Shown in pieces: positions 36,101-51,100 of a DNA stretch of 64,000 nucleotides. Below the pieces are notes generated by a model. It was not told where the DNA came from. It worked only from the letters and a program-made list of their open reading frames with translations, and did no database searches. The stretch's first letter is position 1. The number at the start of each line of letters is the position of its first letter. This DNA comes from Owenia fusiformis (taxonomy: Eukaryota; Annelida; Polychaeta; Sabellida; Oweniidae). The position numbers and the translations under genes were made by a program. The DNA is taken from positions 9,305,730 to 9,369,729 of the forward strand of contig CAIIXF020000007.1 in NCBI GenBank assembly GCA_903813345.2, in the 5' to 3' direction.

Positions 36101-39100
36101 ACAGATGCAAGGATAGCGAACAGAAGTTAAAAAATGACTTAAAGATAGCGAAGGCAAAAATCAATGATCAACAAACAGACATAAACAAACTCACAACAGA
36201 TATCAATGAAACAAAAACAAAGCTGTTAAAGCAAATCCAGACAATACAAAACAAAGTAAGCGCATTGGAAAAGTCCTCTTCTCGCAGTGTAGCTATCACA
36301 ATGAATCAAGAGCAACTTCCAAGCTCAAACAACGATAATGTGCAAGATAGGTCCAGGTCTTTAAGTGGCCCCCCAAATACAAGCGGTAGCTTGAATAACA
36401 CATCAGCTGTACCCACAAGTGTGTGGGGAATACCCTTAAATCCTCCCACTGTACCCACTGGAGCCAACAAATGTTCTGCTTCAAGTACAAAGGATATTTC
36501 CAATGTTCCCGCTACGCCCATTACGCTTAGTGCTTCTAGCACATGCAGCGCACCAACTGCTACCTGTACTTCTGCAGTTAAAACCAATAGTGGGGCAGTC
36601 ACCTGTAGCGCATCCGATGTTTCTATTGAATGCAGTGCATCTCATACACCCACCATGTCCCAAGCAGCTACTAGCAAGAACACAAGCATCGCACGCAATA
36701 TTCCTGTAAGGTGTAGTGCACCAAAATCTACTTATTTAAGCAATGCACGTGACACAGCTACGCGCACTACATCGTCCGCTGGTACCGACAGGACAAGTAC
36801 CGATATTCGACAATCTCAGATGTGGCCCCATCGCCAAGCCATAACAAAAGCTAACTTGGATGCTGATAATGCCAGTTGCAATAGTGATGATGACTTTGTC
36901 GGAGTACGTGTGCGTAGAACACGAACAAAAAAGATTGTTCTTGCTCATGTCAAATCACAACCATACAACACGCTTCGAAAGCACCTTGTTAATTATGCAC
37001 TTAAAGGGGGTGTTACTGTCACTGGTTTTAAGGTTATGTCAAGGAAAACATCATTCAATGGAGAATGGCTACTAATACGAGTAAATGTTTTAGCCAGTCA
37101 TTACGCAAAAGCACTGAATGAACATTTCTGGCCGACCTTAATCGAATCCAGACCGTATGTTTCTCATTTTGAATATGAGCAAAAGAGAACACAAAATGCT
37201 CAGGAAGGTGATTCTCAGTATTACAATAAAGGCAACATCAGTCAGTCTGACGAGGATTGGGACAACGACCAATACCAAGATGACTTGTACCAAGGATCTA
37301 TGTATTGCCTATGAACCTGTCCTTATATCTGATACTGCATATTTTTATCTACATTACTATGTCACTAAATGACAAGTCACTCAGCGTCATGACTTGGAAT
37401 TGTAAGGGTATAATGTATGGTAGTCCTTTTCTTACGAACATTCTGCCCAACTATCATATTGTTACCTTAACTGAGCATTGGTTGTACCCAGACAATTTAA
37501 GTTTTCTAAACACTCTTGATTTGAATTATGATTCACATGGTATATCACAAAAAGACCTTTCCGTCGATGACGCTGTGCGAAGAGGTCATGGTGGCATAGC
37601 AATACTGTACAATAAATCTCTCATTGTGCGAAACAAAATTAGCATTGAAGACAGAATATGTGGCATAGAAATTGTAACAGAGGGTAACTGCAGTTTGTTC
37701 ATATTTGCTGTATACATGCCTTCGGCAAATCATCCAATAAATGAATATATTGACTGGATAGATCATCTGTATAGTCTCTATTGCACTTATTCGTCTTTGG
37801 GAACAATCATGTTTACCGGTGACTTCAACGGTCACCTCGGTTCGAAAAGTGGACCTAGATGTGATTTGGCAAATGACCGGGGACTATTGCTAGAAAAATG
37901 GGTCTTTGATTCAAACCTTTTAGCCGTTAATGCTCAAAATCTTACAACGGGCCCCAAACACACATTTTTTCGCAATAATGCCTCGTCATGCGTCGATTAT
38001 TTATTTGTACCTACAAACAAGTTCGATATCATAGAACAATGTAGAGTTATTGATGATCATCCACACAATGTGTCTGATCACCACCCAGTTATAATGAATG
38101 TTAATATGTCACTACCACTAAGTCTAATCGACTATTCTTGCGAGGCTAGGAATATACCTAGATGGCGCAAAGCCACTTTTACACAGAAACAATTATTCTC
38201 CAATGATGTTAAAACTCAATTGTCACAAATAACAAGTACTGCCGATTTCACCACAATTAGTGGCCTAGATTCAGCTGTTCGTGCTCTTGCTGATACTCTT
38301 GTCAATGCCAGCAGCAAACACATTCCGAGATCCCGGTTCCGGAAATACTTAAAGCCCTTTTGGAATAAAGGAGATTTAAAAATCCTTCATGCAGAAATGC
38401 GGACTGCGCGTGTTGCTTGGATACAAGCCGGAAGACCACGTGGTCTCGATCACGATTCTTTTCTTAAGTACAAACTTAAAAAGAGACATTTTAGAAGACA
38501 TATGAGAAAGCTCAAATTAGAATACGAAAATGAGCAAATTTTACAGTTTCAAACTGCTGCTGAATGTGACAGCGCCCTTTTTTATAAGATGTTAAACAGT
38601 CATAAGGCTAAAGGTAGGAAACCGTGTGGTCATGAACTCAGACTTGGCACTGAAATTATACGCGATCCAGATCAAATTCGGGAATTATGGGCTTGCCATT
38701 TTGAAACACTTGGTACAGAATTATCCATGCCACATTTCGATGACAATTTCAAGAATCTCATTGATCACGAGCATCCTTATTTAATGACACAGTCGCTCTC
38801 TAATAATGACGGCATATTCGAAAATCCAATAACCGTATCCGAAATTGAACAAAGCATTGCTACCTTTTCAAATAACAAGTCTCCTGGTTATGATCTTGTG
38901 ACAATCGAGCATCTTAAGTACAGTAGCTCTGACGTATTACATTTTCTTAATAAGGTTTTTAATGCAATGATAAGCATGTGCAAAGTTCCACAAAGCTTCA
39001 AAATAGGTATTATGATCTCCTTGTTTAAGGGAAAGGGCAAAGATCCTATGGATAGAGACAACTTTAGAGGTCTTACTTTGACGTCTTGTATTTTTAAGGT

Positions 39101-42100
39101 CTGGGAAAGAATTTTCACAAACAGAACTATACCAATATTGAAGCTTCAAGGGTGTCCACACAATCTGCAATTTGCATACCAAGAAGGCGCGTGTAGCCAA
39201 TTCGCAGTGTTTGTCCTTAAGGAACTTATTCAATTTTACTCTGAGAGAGAGAGCTTACTGTACATTGCTTTTTTAGATAACCAAAAGGCCTATGATTTGT
39301 TGTGGCGGAAGGGCCTGTTTCACAAACTATTTAATCTGGGGCTAAATGGTAAAAGTTGGCGTTTAATTGTCGATAGTTATGAAAATACCACTTCCAGAGT
39401 ACTTTATAATGGAAAGTACTCTAGAGAATTTCAAATTACACAGGGAGTAGGTCAAGGTCGAGTCAGTAGTGCACTCTGGTTCCTGGTGTACATTAATGCT
39501 CTTATTGAAGAACTATGCGATACAGGCTTGGGTGCAATAATAGGTGATATGCGCATCCCTGCAGTACTGGTGGCTGATGACACCACAATTATTGGCACAA
39601 CTCCAGATGAGCTCCAAAAATTATTAAATAGTGTATCAAAATATAGCTCAAAATGGAGAATGTCATATCATTCTGGTCAGAACAGCAAAAGTAAAATCAT
39701 CACTTTTAATGAAAGTACTAAACATTTCAGAGACAGTCAAGGAATGCGCATGTGGCACTTGCAAGATGATATTGTACCTGAAACCAGAACGCAGTGCTAC
39801 GCTGGAAACACACTTGATGCTCAATTAACTGACATTGAAGCAATGCAACAAGCTAAGCGTAAAATGCTCAACATTTTTTACTCCATCAAACCTATTGGTA
39901 TTGGCAAAGGTGGCATTAACCCCCTTGTTGCCGTTAAGCTATTAAAAACAATTGTGTTTCCCGCTGCCATGTTCGGCTGCGAGTTATGGACAACATCCAA
40001 TGTAGAACTACACGCACTTAACGTTACCATTCGAAAAATTGCAAAAATAATGCAAGGATTTGAGCAAAACGTCTCATCGGAAGTTGTCCTCTCTACGCTC
40101 GGTTTACTGTCAATTGAGAGTTATATAGATAGAGCAAAGGTGTTGTTTTTCGATAGACTATGCAGAGCAACTCATGTTTTCACAAAACAATTGTTTCTAT
40201 ATAGACTCTCCTCATTTTTAGTTCAGAAAAATGAAATCTGTAACGGTCTTATTAAAGACGTCATGTCAATGGAGTATGACTATGTACAGGAGTCAATTCA
40301 AGACTTTCTCAGATCTGGCCAACTTATGACCAAAGTAAAATTTAAAATGATGTGTACTAATCAAATAAAATTAAATGAAGAAACAAAATGGCGTGCCCGA
40401 GTAAATGCGGATGATTCATTATCATTATTTTCGAATGTACAATTGTCAATAGAACCTTCGGTTTTATGGACACTTGGTCAAAAGGCTACCGAGCAACTTT
40501 GGGAATTAGCCCACATATTGTATTTGACCACACCTGCAAGATTTAGGTTATATCAATGTAAACGTTGCAAAGATTTTACTGGCTCGATAGTCACACATTT
40601 CATGAAATGTGGTGAACTTATAAATGAAAAGAATGATTTCATTGAAAACTATATTTTCAACTCTCTGTCAGTAGAGAATTGTGTCAAATTACTCGACATG
40701 GAGGAAAATATAGTCTTAGAAACAATACTTGGCAGCAGAGTTGACTTTCAACTCGATGATACTCAATTTACCGAGTTCATTCTTTCGTGTGCAAGGGGCT
40801 TAGCACACATAGACATTTTCTTTAAATCATGCTAATTCAATGCGCGTATATATGTTTTATATGAATAGGTGTAAATAGATACTTACTATGAAATGCTGCG
40901 ATAATTGCAGAACTACTTTGTAATATGTAAATTTTAAAGTTGTTTTTGTTCTATAAATTTGTAAATCTTCTTATAAGGAGGAAATAAAGATACAATACAA
41001 TACAATACATGCAGGGTGACCTCATAAAATGCAATCTATATATACGCTTTCCCTGCATCGAATCTGTATCGCCTGTATTACAGGCAAAAGACAAAATTGA
41101 AACTAAACGTCAAATCGAGGTTTTTAATTAGTTTGATGCGAGGGCACAAAATTGAGGGCTGTCGAATACTGTCATGTTTGTCACGTTACATTTTATAAGA
41201 GTCGTGCCTTGTAGGTACATATGATGAAGTGAGTGTAGTTGGCGGGGAACTAGAGACTGCGATTCTGGAGTGTCCAGTTGATGTAGATGACGTCCAAAAT
41301 GTTAGTTGGTTTAAAGATCTTCCGATATTTGGGGTAACGCAATTAACACTGAATGCTAATATCACTGCTAGTAAAGAGCCGTATGACGAGTCTAAATATA
41401 GAGTAAATGGAACATTTAGTCTTCAAGTTAAAGATGTCAACAAAGGGGATGCTGGACGCTACTGGTGTATAAATGGAGATACCAATGAGACCATCCATGA
41501 TGCATACCTCACTATAATCAGTAAGTATTATTTTTCATGGCGCCCAACTACCAAAACATTTTAGTTATCAGTTATCGGAGCAGATTTACTGCCCTAAAGT
41601 CCTTCAAAATGTTAGAAATGTCAATTTGATTTTTATTATTTGAAGATCGTTATTCATCGGCTCAATGACCACCAATTGTCTACTGCTAGGAATTTCCCCA
41701 AATATAGAAACGTTCATCAATATCTTTTAAATATAACAGTTACATATTTCCACATGTCTAATATGGACCATTTTTCGGGGCATTAGTCCAATCATGTACA
41801 CAATACTTGCAGTACTTGCAGGCTAAAAAATGGCTGAAACTGGTAAAATAAACATGTCATCTAAAAAGTGTATACTTAGCATAGCTATTTAGAGTGTAAA
41901 ACACATGCACCCAAAGATAGAATCCATCCATATGCTATTGATTCATCTGGTTGTAGGATATAGGACATGTCCACAAACTCCTCAACAAATCCTAAAAGGC
42001 CAGGAGTTTGAATTAGAATGCGGCACAAGTTTTTGGGGACCTAGAGATGAGTCTTACTTCCCCACAATAAAATGGTATAAACACGACGATGATGCCACAT

Positions 42101-45100
42101 CCACATTTTCAAATGAGATTAGCGATCATGCAAACCAATCAATAGCAACGTACACTGATACGGCAGACAAAGTCGCGACATCTATAGCAACTTGTACAAT
42201 TAGCGTACCTAGCGGACTTGTAGAGACACAGATATGCACCGTTGAACTTGAAGTGACAGGTATACGAGTAATTCAACCTCATCTTAAGCTATCTGGTCAA
42301 AACACCAACGAAAGAGTCCTATTACTTTGGTAGCCAAGAATAGTTCAACTTAAAAGTATTTTTGTCATTTTAGAATATGCTGATACAATATGGATATCAA
42401 CAGAATTATCTTCAATAGACTCTGGCATTTATACATTAAAAGATGACTTCTTGAGCAATCGTAAACCAGTCTACACAAGCAGTAGTGGTTTTTCTTTGTT
42501 CTCCATGTGTCTTGATGGTCAGGCAATGTGGTACATCAGCGATAAATTTCCCCCTGATACCAATATGTACCACGTGAGAACAGAAACGAGTGAAAAAGTC
42601 CCCGTGGATATCACAACGTACTGGACAAATCCGACTGGTTCCATTGTCGATGTTAACATATACCCCTATTTATTTGGTAAGAGCATTTCTTTGTTAATGT
42701 ACATATGTTTACTTTGTCATGCTTCAATGTATGTGGCATTCTATATAATGACACACAGTTTTGTTACATTTTAGACACAATACCATGTGATACTGTTTTC
42801 GTCTCAGGGCCAAATGATCGCCGTTTGTTGGGCCTTTATTTCTTATCAAATAAGTTTTCCAATGGTAGGCCTCTTTACACACATGAACAGAACAAGTGGT
42901 ATATGTACCACAAATCTGAATACTGGCACATAGGGGAGGATATCAATGATGTTTCTGGTATCTATAGTGTTGCTTCTTTCGCTGGCACACCCGATACCAT
43001 AACTGAAACATGGAATAGTACAACCAATATCGAAGTACAGTGCCTGCAAGGTAAAACATTGCTTTTAATGAATTACTTAAAGTATGTCAGTGTGTTTAGA
43101 GTACGCCATAACATCTGAGTTTTGGGATTATTTCTTGTGTAAAGTATCAACCTAATATAAGTTAACATAAAAAGTCGAGGGGACTATTTAATTTTCGAAA
43201 TGATTTTTTATATGACATTATTTGTCATATTTTGAAACTGGTTGGATTTCAAATGTGGTTCATACAGAATTGTTTTAATCATTTTATAATATCTACTTTT
43301 GTTTGTGTAATTAGAATGCTTTATACTGGCATTGGCTAATTTCTATTTTAGAGGCGACACCGACATGTTCTTATATTAGCCTGACTGGTGTACAGACGCC
43401 AATCATAGCTACAAAGTACGCTGGTGTGTATGAAACAATGGGCACCGTCAATAATCGCGCTTCCTACAAACATAACACAGAGGATTACTATATATACTAT
43501 GTTCCTTTTGACCATTGGATCTTGGCTGATGGCTCCAATGGGGCTGACAATGCAAACATACTCGCCATATCAGCTTCCGTTGATATACATGTAACTACAA
43601 TCACTGGATGGATATTTAAAGATGGTAACATGAGTCATAACGAAGACGTTGCATCTTTCCAATGCAAACCATGTAAGTCTTATGTAAAACTGAATATTTT
43701 AACGTTATAACATTTACACTCATATGTACAACGATTGTACAACATTGACAAATGTATTTCCATATGGGCAGCATATATTCATGTTTTCTAGCTACGCCTC
43801 CGTGTGACAGGCTTCACTTGACATCGGATATAAATCCAGATCGGCCGCCATCTCAGACAGAGTGGTTCGGTATCTACACTCTCACAAATGAAACATCAGA
43901 TGGTCGCCCAGTGTACACGTTGGATGAACCCGGTAGCGTTCAGCGTACCGTAAAGCTGTACCACGTAACAACACCATTGTCGAGTTATTGGTTCCTAAGT
44001 GAGTCAGTAGGTGATACAGAACCCTACATTCGGATAAGAGATGGTGCATTCTACCCAGAGTTGATTAATCCAGGCAGTCTACGAGAGGAGTTGAATAATT
44101 CTAACTGGGCTGAAATATCTACGTTGAGATTTCTCTGCTTTAAAGGTACTTCAAAGCAACCGCAAGCGTATGCTACAAAATGATTAAAAATATTTATCAT
44201 TAATATCACATGCAACAGTTTTAAATGCATATAAAAAGAATTTTGTGAATGTAAATTATTATGATTTTTGTTACAGAGCATGACCCATGCAAGACCCTCT
44301 ATTTAGACTCGTCGACTTATATGCCACCAGGCGTACTTACATCTGAGACAAATATATTTGGGCTTTGGATATTAGACGAAACACAAACATATAACAATCG
44401 ACCTGTATACCACCATCAATTACATAGCAGCCTATATCTGTTCAAGATGAACCCTATAGGATGGGTGCTGCATTTCAAAAGCCCTGCTAGCATTCTCGAT
44501 GACAGTCAGCAAATGAATCCACTTGCATTGATCACAGATCAAAGTATCTATCCAGAAGATATAACAGCTCCGATACGTATCAATCAGGTTGAATGGCCTG
44601 GAGCAGCATTCTCATGTTTTTCTGGTAGTATATCAATATAATATTTCATAATAACTGAAACTACAATGACATATAAGGACAGAATCATATCAGAAACCCA
44701 AAAATTCGTTCCGTTGCTATCTTTTAAAGAGTAATCGGTATGTAAAAAGACTTACGAATGCGCACTTTTTGACGAAAACTATTCTCAACAAATCTTACAT
44801 ATTATATTTCATATTATTATAATAGTTCGACTATATCATTTTCTATATTCGTTTAATCTGTGATATAACCACTTCTCGCATGATTAATCAACACCAATGT
44901 TGAATCTTACTATTCTTCTGTGCAGAAAACGTACATTGCTAATTGACTAATATCAGTTTTCTTCTGATAGTTTCAACTGCTTGCAATGAGATAAGTATCA
45001 GTGGGATCAATACCTCACCGTTTGAAGTATTCAATGGACTTTATTCGAAGATTGTACTTGGAACAGTGCCTCGTCCCTCCTATCAGTTAACCGATTCTGA

Positions 45101-48100
45101 TAACAACCGGCTTACACTGACGTTTGGGTGGCAATGGGCGCAGGATTCTTCCCGAAGATTGATTCCTGCATGGCAACTGTATTATAATGTACAACTCGCA
45201 AACTATGTATACGAAGTTGTTGTCGACCCAGTCAACATTCGATTCAATTGGACATACACACCAATGATGAAAATAACTTGTGTTGATGGTAAGTGCATCT
45301 ACTAGCAATGTGAAAGGTATGATGGCCCAACATAGCCATTTGAAAACAGTTTGTAAAAATATCAAAATAGATTGGTCCATTGTAGATTTTGGAGGACCTT
45401 TATTAAGTGTATTGTAAGTTTACATGTAGTTTATAGGCACTTTTGGCGGATTTTTTGACAGAGGCTCTTAACACTGTAAAATCCTAATGTTTCGACATCG
45501 AATTCTTTTCAAGTTTCTGCATCAAATCAACAACAAAACGACAGCAAAGTCGGTGTATGTTTTAGTTGAAAACAGTTCAGATTATTTATTTTATTCATTT
45601 TTCATATTATTCATTAACAGCTCACATACTCGATCTTACTTGACGGGACGGAACAAGTCATACACCCTTTTTCCTGATAACTTTTTCAATTCTCAATAAT
45701 TTTTCATGAAATTTTCACTAGATAAGCATTTCTAACATACGAAATATTTATTTTAACTCATTATCAAACTCGTTTTAATTATAGCTTTTCAAAACTGATG
45801 GCAATATTCTGATAAGATGCCAGTTTTGCGTCTTTTGTTAGGAAATGATAAAATAAAATATCATATTTTTCTCTTTTGAATAAGTATCGTCTTTATTCCA
45901 ATCAAAATCATATTTTCTCCATATATGATTTCTCAACATGTGACATAAACAGTTTCATTTGTTACCCTATTTAAATAGGGTCTGCCCATTGGTCTTACTT
46001 CTAATGCAAATTGAATTTAAACTCGATAATTTCTCCTATGTCTGCCTTGGATAGCTGTTAGACAGACAGTATGTCCCATGTTTTACTCGATTTAAACATC
46101 ATATCAAATAACTTGAATTGAATATGTCTCATTTGTTATATTTGATACAAGCTTAATTTAGGGATTGCATCTTGAATTCTGATCTACCATGTGGCATCAA
46201 TAATACATACTTTCCGTTCAAGAGATACACTTTGGCTACATAAAGATATTAGGGCAAGAAATTGAAATATTTTAGGTAAAATGGTAAGGAGCAGACAGAT
46301 ATTAGATTGCACAACTATCCCTTAAGAAAAAAGCCATGGTAACCATGGTATTCCATGGTGCGCCCATGGTAATCCATGGTTTTCCATGGAAATTCATGGT
46401 TTTCCATGTTATTTTCCATGGAAATTCATGGACGCCCATGGTAATCTTCCATGGATATTTACCATGATTTTCCGTGGTAATTGTTGGTTTGGTAATTGGT
46501 TTTTAATGGATGTGTCATGGAGATGTAAAATCAACAATTTTGGTAGGATTTGTATTTACCAAAATCTCCAAAATGAATGTTTTGATGATATATCCCAGTT
46601 AGACTGAGACTTATCATTGAGAAAAAAGGGTGGACATTTCATTTTGAAGGTATAGCAAGAACATTCATTGAATGTTAGACTCAGCTTACAAATGAGAAAA
46701 TATGTGAAACAGCAGAGCAGAGAGTAGGCCACAAGATTTCAAAAACAATTGTGCAAAGGTCTTTTGTGTAGATCAAGACTAGATAGAGATTGCTTATTTT
46801 TTAGGCCAAACACTTCTTTCCTTTGAAAAAGATTAAGTCAAACTAGCCCAAGCTCTGTTTTATTTCAATACTTTCTTTAATTTTCAGTTTTAAAAATCAA
46901 TATGAAGTAATTTAAGAAATAAATAACTCATTTTCTTAAATTACATTTCGTACATTTGAGAATACAATCAAAAACCATGGTTTCTTTCTTTGAAGTTGAG
47001 AAAACTGCAATCAAAAGCCATGGAAGACGGTTGATTGCAATCGAAAGCCATGCTTTTCCATGGTTATTTCTTTGATGTTTTGGAAAGTGCAATCAAAAGC
47101 CATGGTTTTCCATGATTATTCTTTTGATCTTTTGAAAGTCCATGGTTTTCCATGGGCTATTTGTTTGGTCTTTTGGAAGCAGAAAAATGAATAATACATT
47201 ATGTTTCTAAATGAACTTCTCCAAATTAAGTCCCATTCAACTTTTATAAGCGTATTATCTGAAAAAATCCACAGAAAAGTATATACTTTTACAGAATTTT
47301 GACATGAAATTGAGATGGGGGATTAAACACAAGCCTATGGCTGCAAACTGAAATGTTATACCTAAGTGATAAATATTCAATTTGTCTATGTAAGAATATT
47401 ATATTTAAAAAGAAGTTGCATGAAGGAAGGGGAGGGGGTTAACAACACCATTTGGCTTAAAACATGAAACATAGTATAAGTAATTAAAATTGATTTGTCT
47501 TTGAATAGGAATAAATAATCAATTGCATTATTTTTAAATATTTGGTTGCCATTATTCTATGTTAATTAGGTGTCTTAACTCTCAAATTAATGTCAAAAGA
47601 TAAATCTCTTTACAACAGATTATAAGAGTTCATTTGCATAATTCTTAAATATTCTGATCTAATTGTTATTATATATGATAATCTTACTCTTTCTAATGCT
47701 CCCTCTTCAGTAATTATTATTGTCTGTGAGTGTAGACAGTGCAAGTCAAAAACTCATTGTTGATCAAATAAAACCAAATAGGATTTACTCCAAGTAAAAA
47801 TGTTTATTCAGTCTGCAATAAGGGAATCCAGTGAGCTGATTTTGTCACTTATTTTGTCTTTTTTTACATAAGTGCCAAAGTTAAATGATAGCAAATCCCA
47901 GCAAACAAATTATTACTTTTAATTGTGGGGTCAAATCAGCAATTAAAAAAATATTAAGTAAACAGTTCTTTGTCATATGACACTATGTACAGAATGTACT
48001 AAACATATATTCAGATTGTAAAAACATGGTTGTATTTCAGGCCTGAAACCAGCTTTTGTCAAGAAGGTTGACTTTCTCAAAGATTTTGGGGTGGGGGGGG

Positions 48101-51100
48101 TGTCATATTATTTTATTTATGATTAATGAGACTAATTCTCAATCCAGCTTGGATTCATTCGTTAAAATATTGATTCAATTTTGAAGATTTTGGTAAAAAC
48201 AAAACCTGCCAAAATTGTTGATTTTACAACTCAAGTGTCATGGTAAAAACATGGCATGTTCATGAAAAAACAATTACCAAACCACCAATTAACACGGAAA
48301 ATCATGGTAAATATCCATGGAAGATTACCATGGGTATCCATGAATTTCCATGGAAAATACCATGAAAAACCATGAATTTCCATGGAAAACCATGGATTAC
48401 CATGGACGCACCATGGAATACCATGGTTACCATGGCTTTTTTCTTAAGGGATCTTTAATTGATTATACAGAATTTATATCATTCTATTATTCCATTTTTA
48501 ACTAATAAATTATGTGAAATACATGAGTGAAAATGCATGTACATACACTCCCCTCCATAAGCTTGGCAACCTTTTTTCCCCCATTGAACTACGTGTTAAA
48601 GCCTCTTTACCTTTGAATTTATATTTACTTTACTTTACTTATTTAACCGGCGATGAAATAACAATGGAAACGTAACTTGACTTTATTTCCAATCCTTCCA
48701 AATTTTCTCAATTTTTTCCTCAATTACAATAGGTCGAAAATTGATGATAAATTTGATGAATTTTTTTGAAAATCGTCATTCCCATGTAATCCAATGGGAA
48801 ATGAAGGGTTCGGGGCAAATCAGAAATCAGGATATCTTTTCAGTAAAAGATTCAGCAAAAAATATTTTTATATAGAAAATTGAATTGTCTTACTTTTTTG
48901 AACACTAATTGTTTAGTTTATTTGATGAATATTAAAGTCACAGCGCTTCAAAGTCATTTTTGAAAATAATTTTTCGCCTCCTGTGTTATTTCAATGGGAG
49001 AGGTTTTTTGAAAAACAATTTTGACTTTAAAGCCCTATAACTTGGTTGAACCTGAAGAAACATATCAATTTTTTAAAGTTAGCAAATTCAATTGCCTGCC
49101 TAACTCGTATTTTTTGCAAGGACTCGGACGGATGGATATTCTGTCATATGACTTGCGGCAAACCTACCATTTCGCATTGGTTAACATGGGAATGTCGATT
49201 TTCAAAAATTCATCAAATTTATCATCAATTTACGACCTATTGTAATTGAGGGAAAAAATTGAGAAAATTTGGAGGTATTGGAATTAAAGTCAAATTACGT
49301 TTCCATCAATAGTATAAGTATTTTCATCGCAGGTTAACTTTTATATACCTCCTGGTGTCAGTATTTATAATCTATTCTTTTTCTATATAACTTTTTCTAA
49401 ATAAATAAGTATTATTTTCTTACAGAACTGATCGTGAATGTTACGGGCCAAGATAGAGACAAATATGCTGCATTTTTGTCGAATAGTTAGTACTTATTTT
49501 TCCTTGATATCAATTTGTTTTTACAAAAAACGAACGTTAACGTATCATGATCATGTGTTTTTGGATAAAAATCATAAGATTGAATTCAGGATACATGTCG
49601 TTATTCTTTACACCATATATGCACTGTTATTAATGTTCTAGATTGTCATACGCTCTACTTATCTGGCGAGTATTGGGCTGTCGATTATACCCGAAACGCT
49701 ATCCGTTGGTATGGTTACTATTTCCTCAAAAATGACTCAGATGTAAGCCCAGTTTACACTCACGAGTCTACGATGAGAGCTCTGAAGCGTGGTGCAAATA
49801 ACACCTGGGAGATCACGAAGGTTGAAGACCACACAGGAGAAACGAGGGAGCTATCAGTCATTGACGCAGCTCGATCTCCAGATTTAATACAAAATGTTCT
49901 TTATAATGATGGGACTGAAAATGTTGTTTCTAGGATAATTTGCGTTCCCTGTGAGTTCTACTGTATTTAAATTAAACGTATATTGCAACTATAAAAAATG
50001 ACAAACTGGACGTATTATCTAAAAGCTCTTGTACTTCTTGGTTGAAGATTCTTCCATGCTAAAAAGTCTGCATTGTGAAGTCCAGTTATTTGTTTTATCA
50101 TACTACTATATTTATGTATATTTTACATTATTTCTCTAGACATCGATGAATATACATGTGCCACATTACTTCTCGATGACGTATCTGACGAGAGATTTGC
50201 ATACTTAAACGGAATCTACACCACCACGGATACTACACGGCTCAATCACAGACCTGTATACCAATGGACCAGAGATATAAATGGAGACACGTCCGACCAG
50301 GAATCGTTATTTCTGTATTTTTTGTCCAGTACATCAGAATGGGTGATTGGCACTACACTAGGAGACGAAGAGGATGGCGTTATTTGTAAAGTGGTTGATC
50401 CTGTCGATGATCCAACGCTCATATCAAGAAAATGGAACTGTTTCGATACTGCTACGAATTCTACAGTTCCTGTTGAGCAGTTGCAGTTCCTTTATCATGA
50501 TGGAGGTACTTATATTCATACATCACATTTCATTATCAAATCCAGTCCCTAGAGTTTGTTCAAATTCATACTACGACAAATATATCTATATTAGGTCCAA
50601 AAAATGGGACATTCGTATTTCAAAAATAAATATTGTTTTTCTTGATGAAAACATGTCATATTATATACCAGTGGATGGGGTATGGTATTTACTTATCTTT
50701 AATTTGGTATATCATAAATTCAAAAATATTTGTCAACCAGCGTCCATAATATAAATTACATCATTTTAGTTCTCAAACGGGTTTTCCAAAACTTGCAAAA
50801 CCAAGTTTTTTATCAACTTTATTTACACAAACAGACGTTCAATATGTCGACATTTTGATCAATTATAGCCCTCAATTTTGGCATAAACTGGTCAAAAACA
50901 CCATTGATGAGATTATGAATTCCATTTCTCAACAAGTCTATCCTTAACTAGATAAACAGCAACTCCACGGAGTAGCAAATCCCACCGACCAAAACATATT
51001 TTGATTATTGTTGGCCATCCTTAAAATTCCTTTTTGAGCATAGCTTGTTTGTCCCTATGAAAATGGTGGCCATTTTGAAATTCAGCCGCCATCTTTTAAA

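Larger units (their letters stand above)
35079..41009 (+). mobile_element. Near full-length two-ORF LINE in gene B intron 1
   Basis: The element has a 5' UTR with two diverged tandem units, ORF1 (35419-37314), ORF2 (37311-40835), a 3' UTR of about 150 bp and a tail of ATACA-type repeats (40991-41009). Both ORFs are open. The protein types and short-repeat tail suggest a CR1/Jockey-like lineage, but I cannot fix the clade. No target duplication was found and the 5' border is approximate. It lies in the same orientation as gene B and accounts for most of its 8-kb first intron. Confidence 0.85.
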
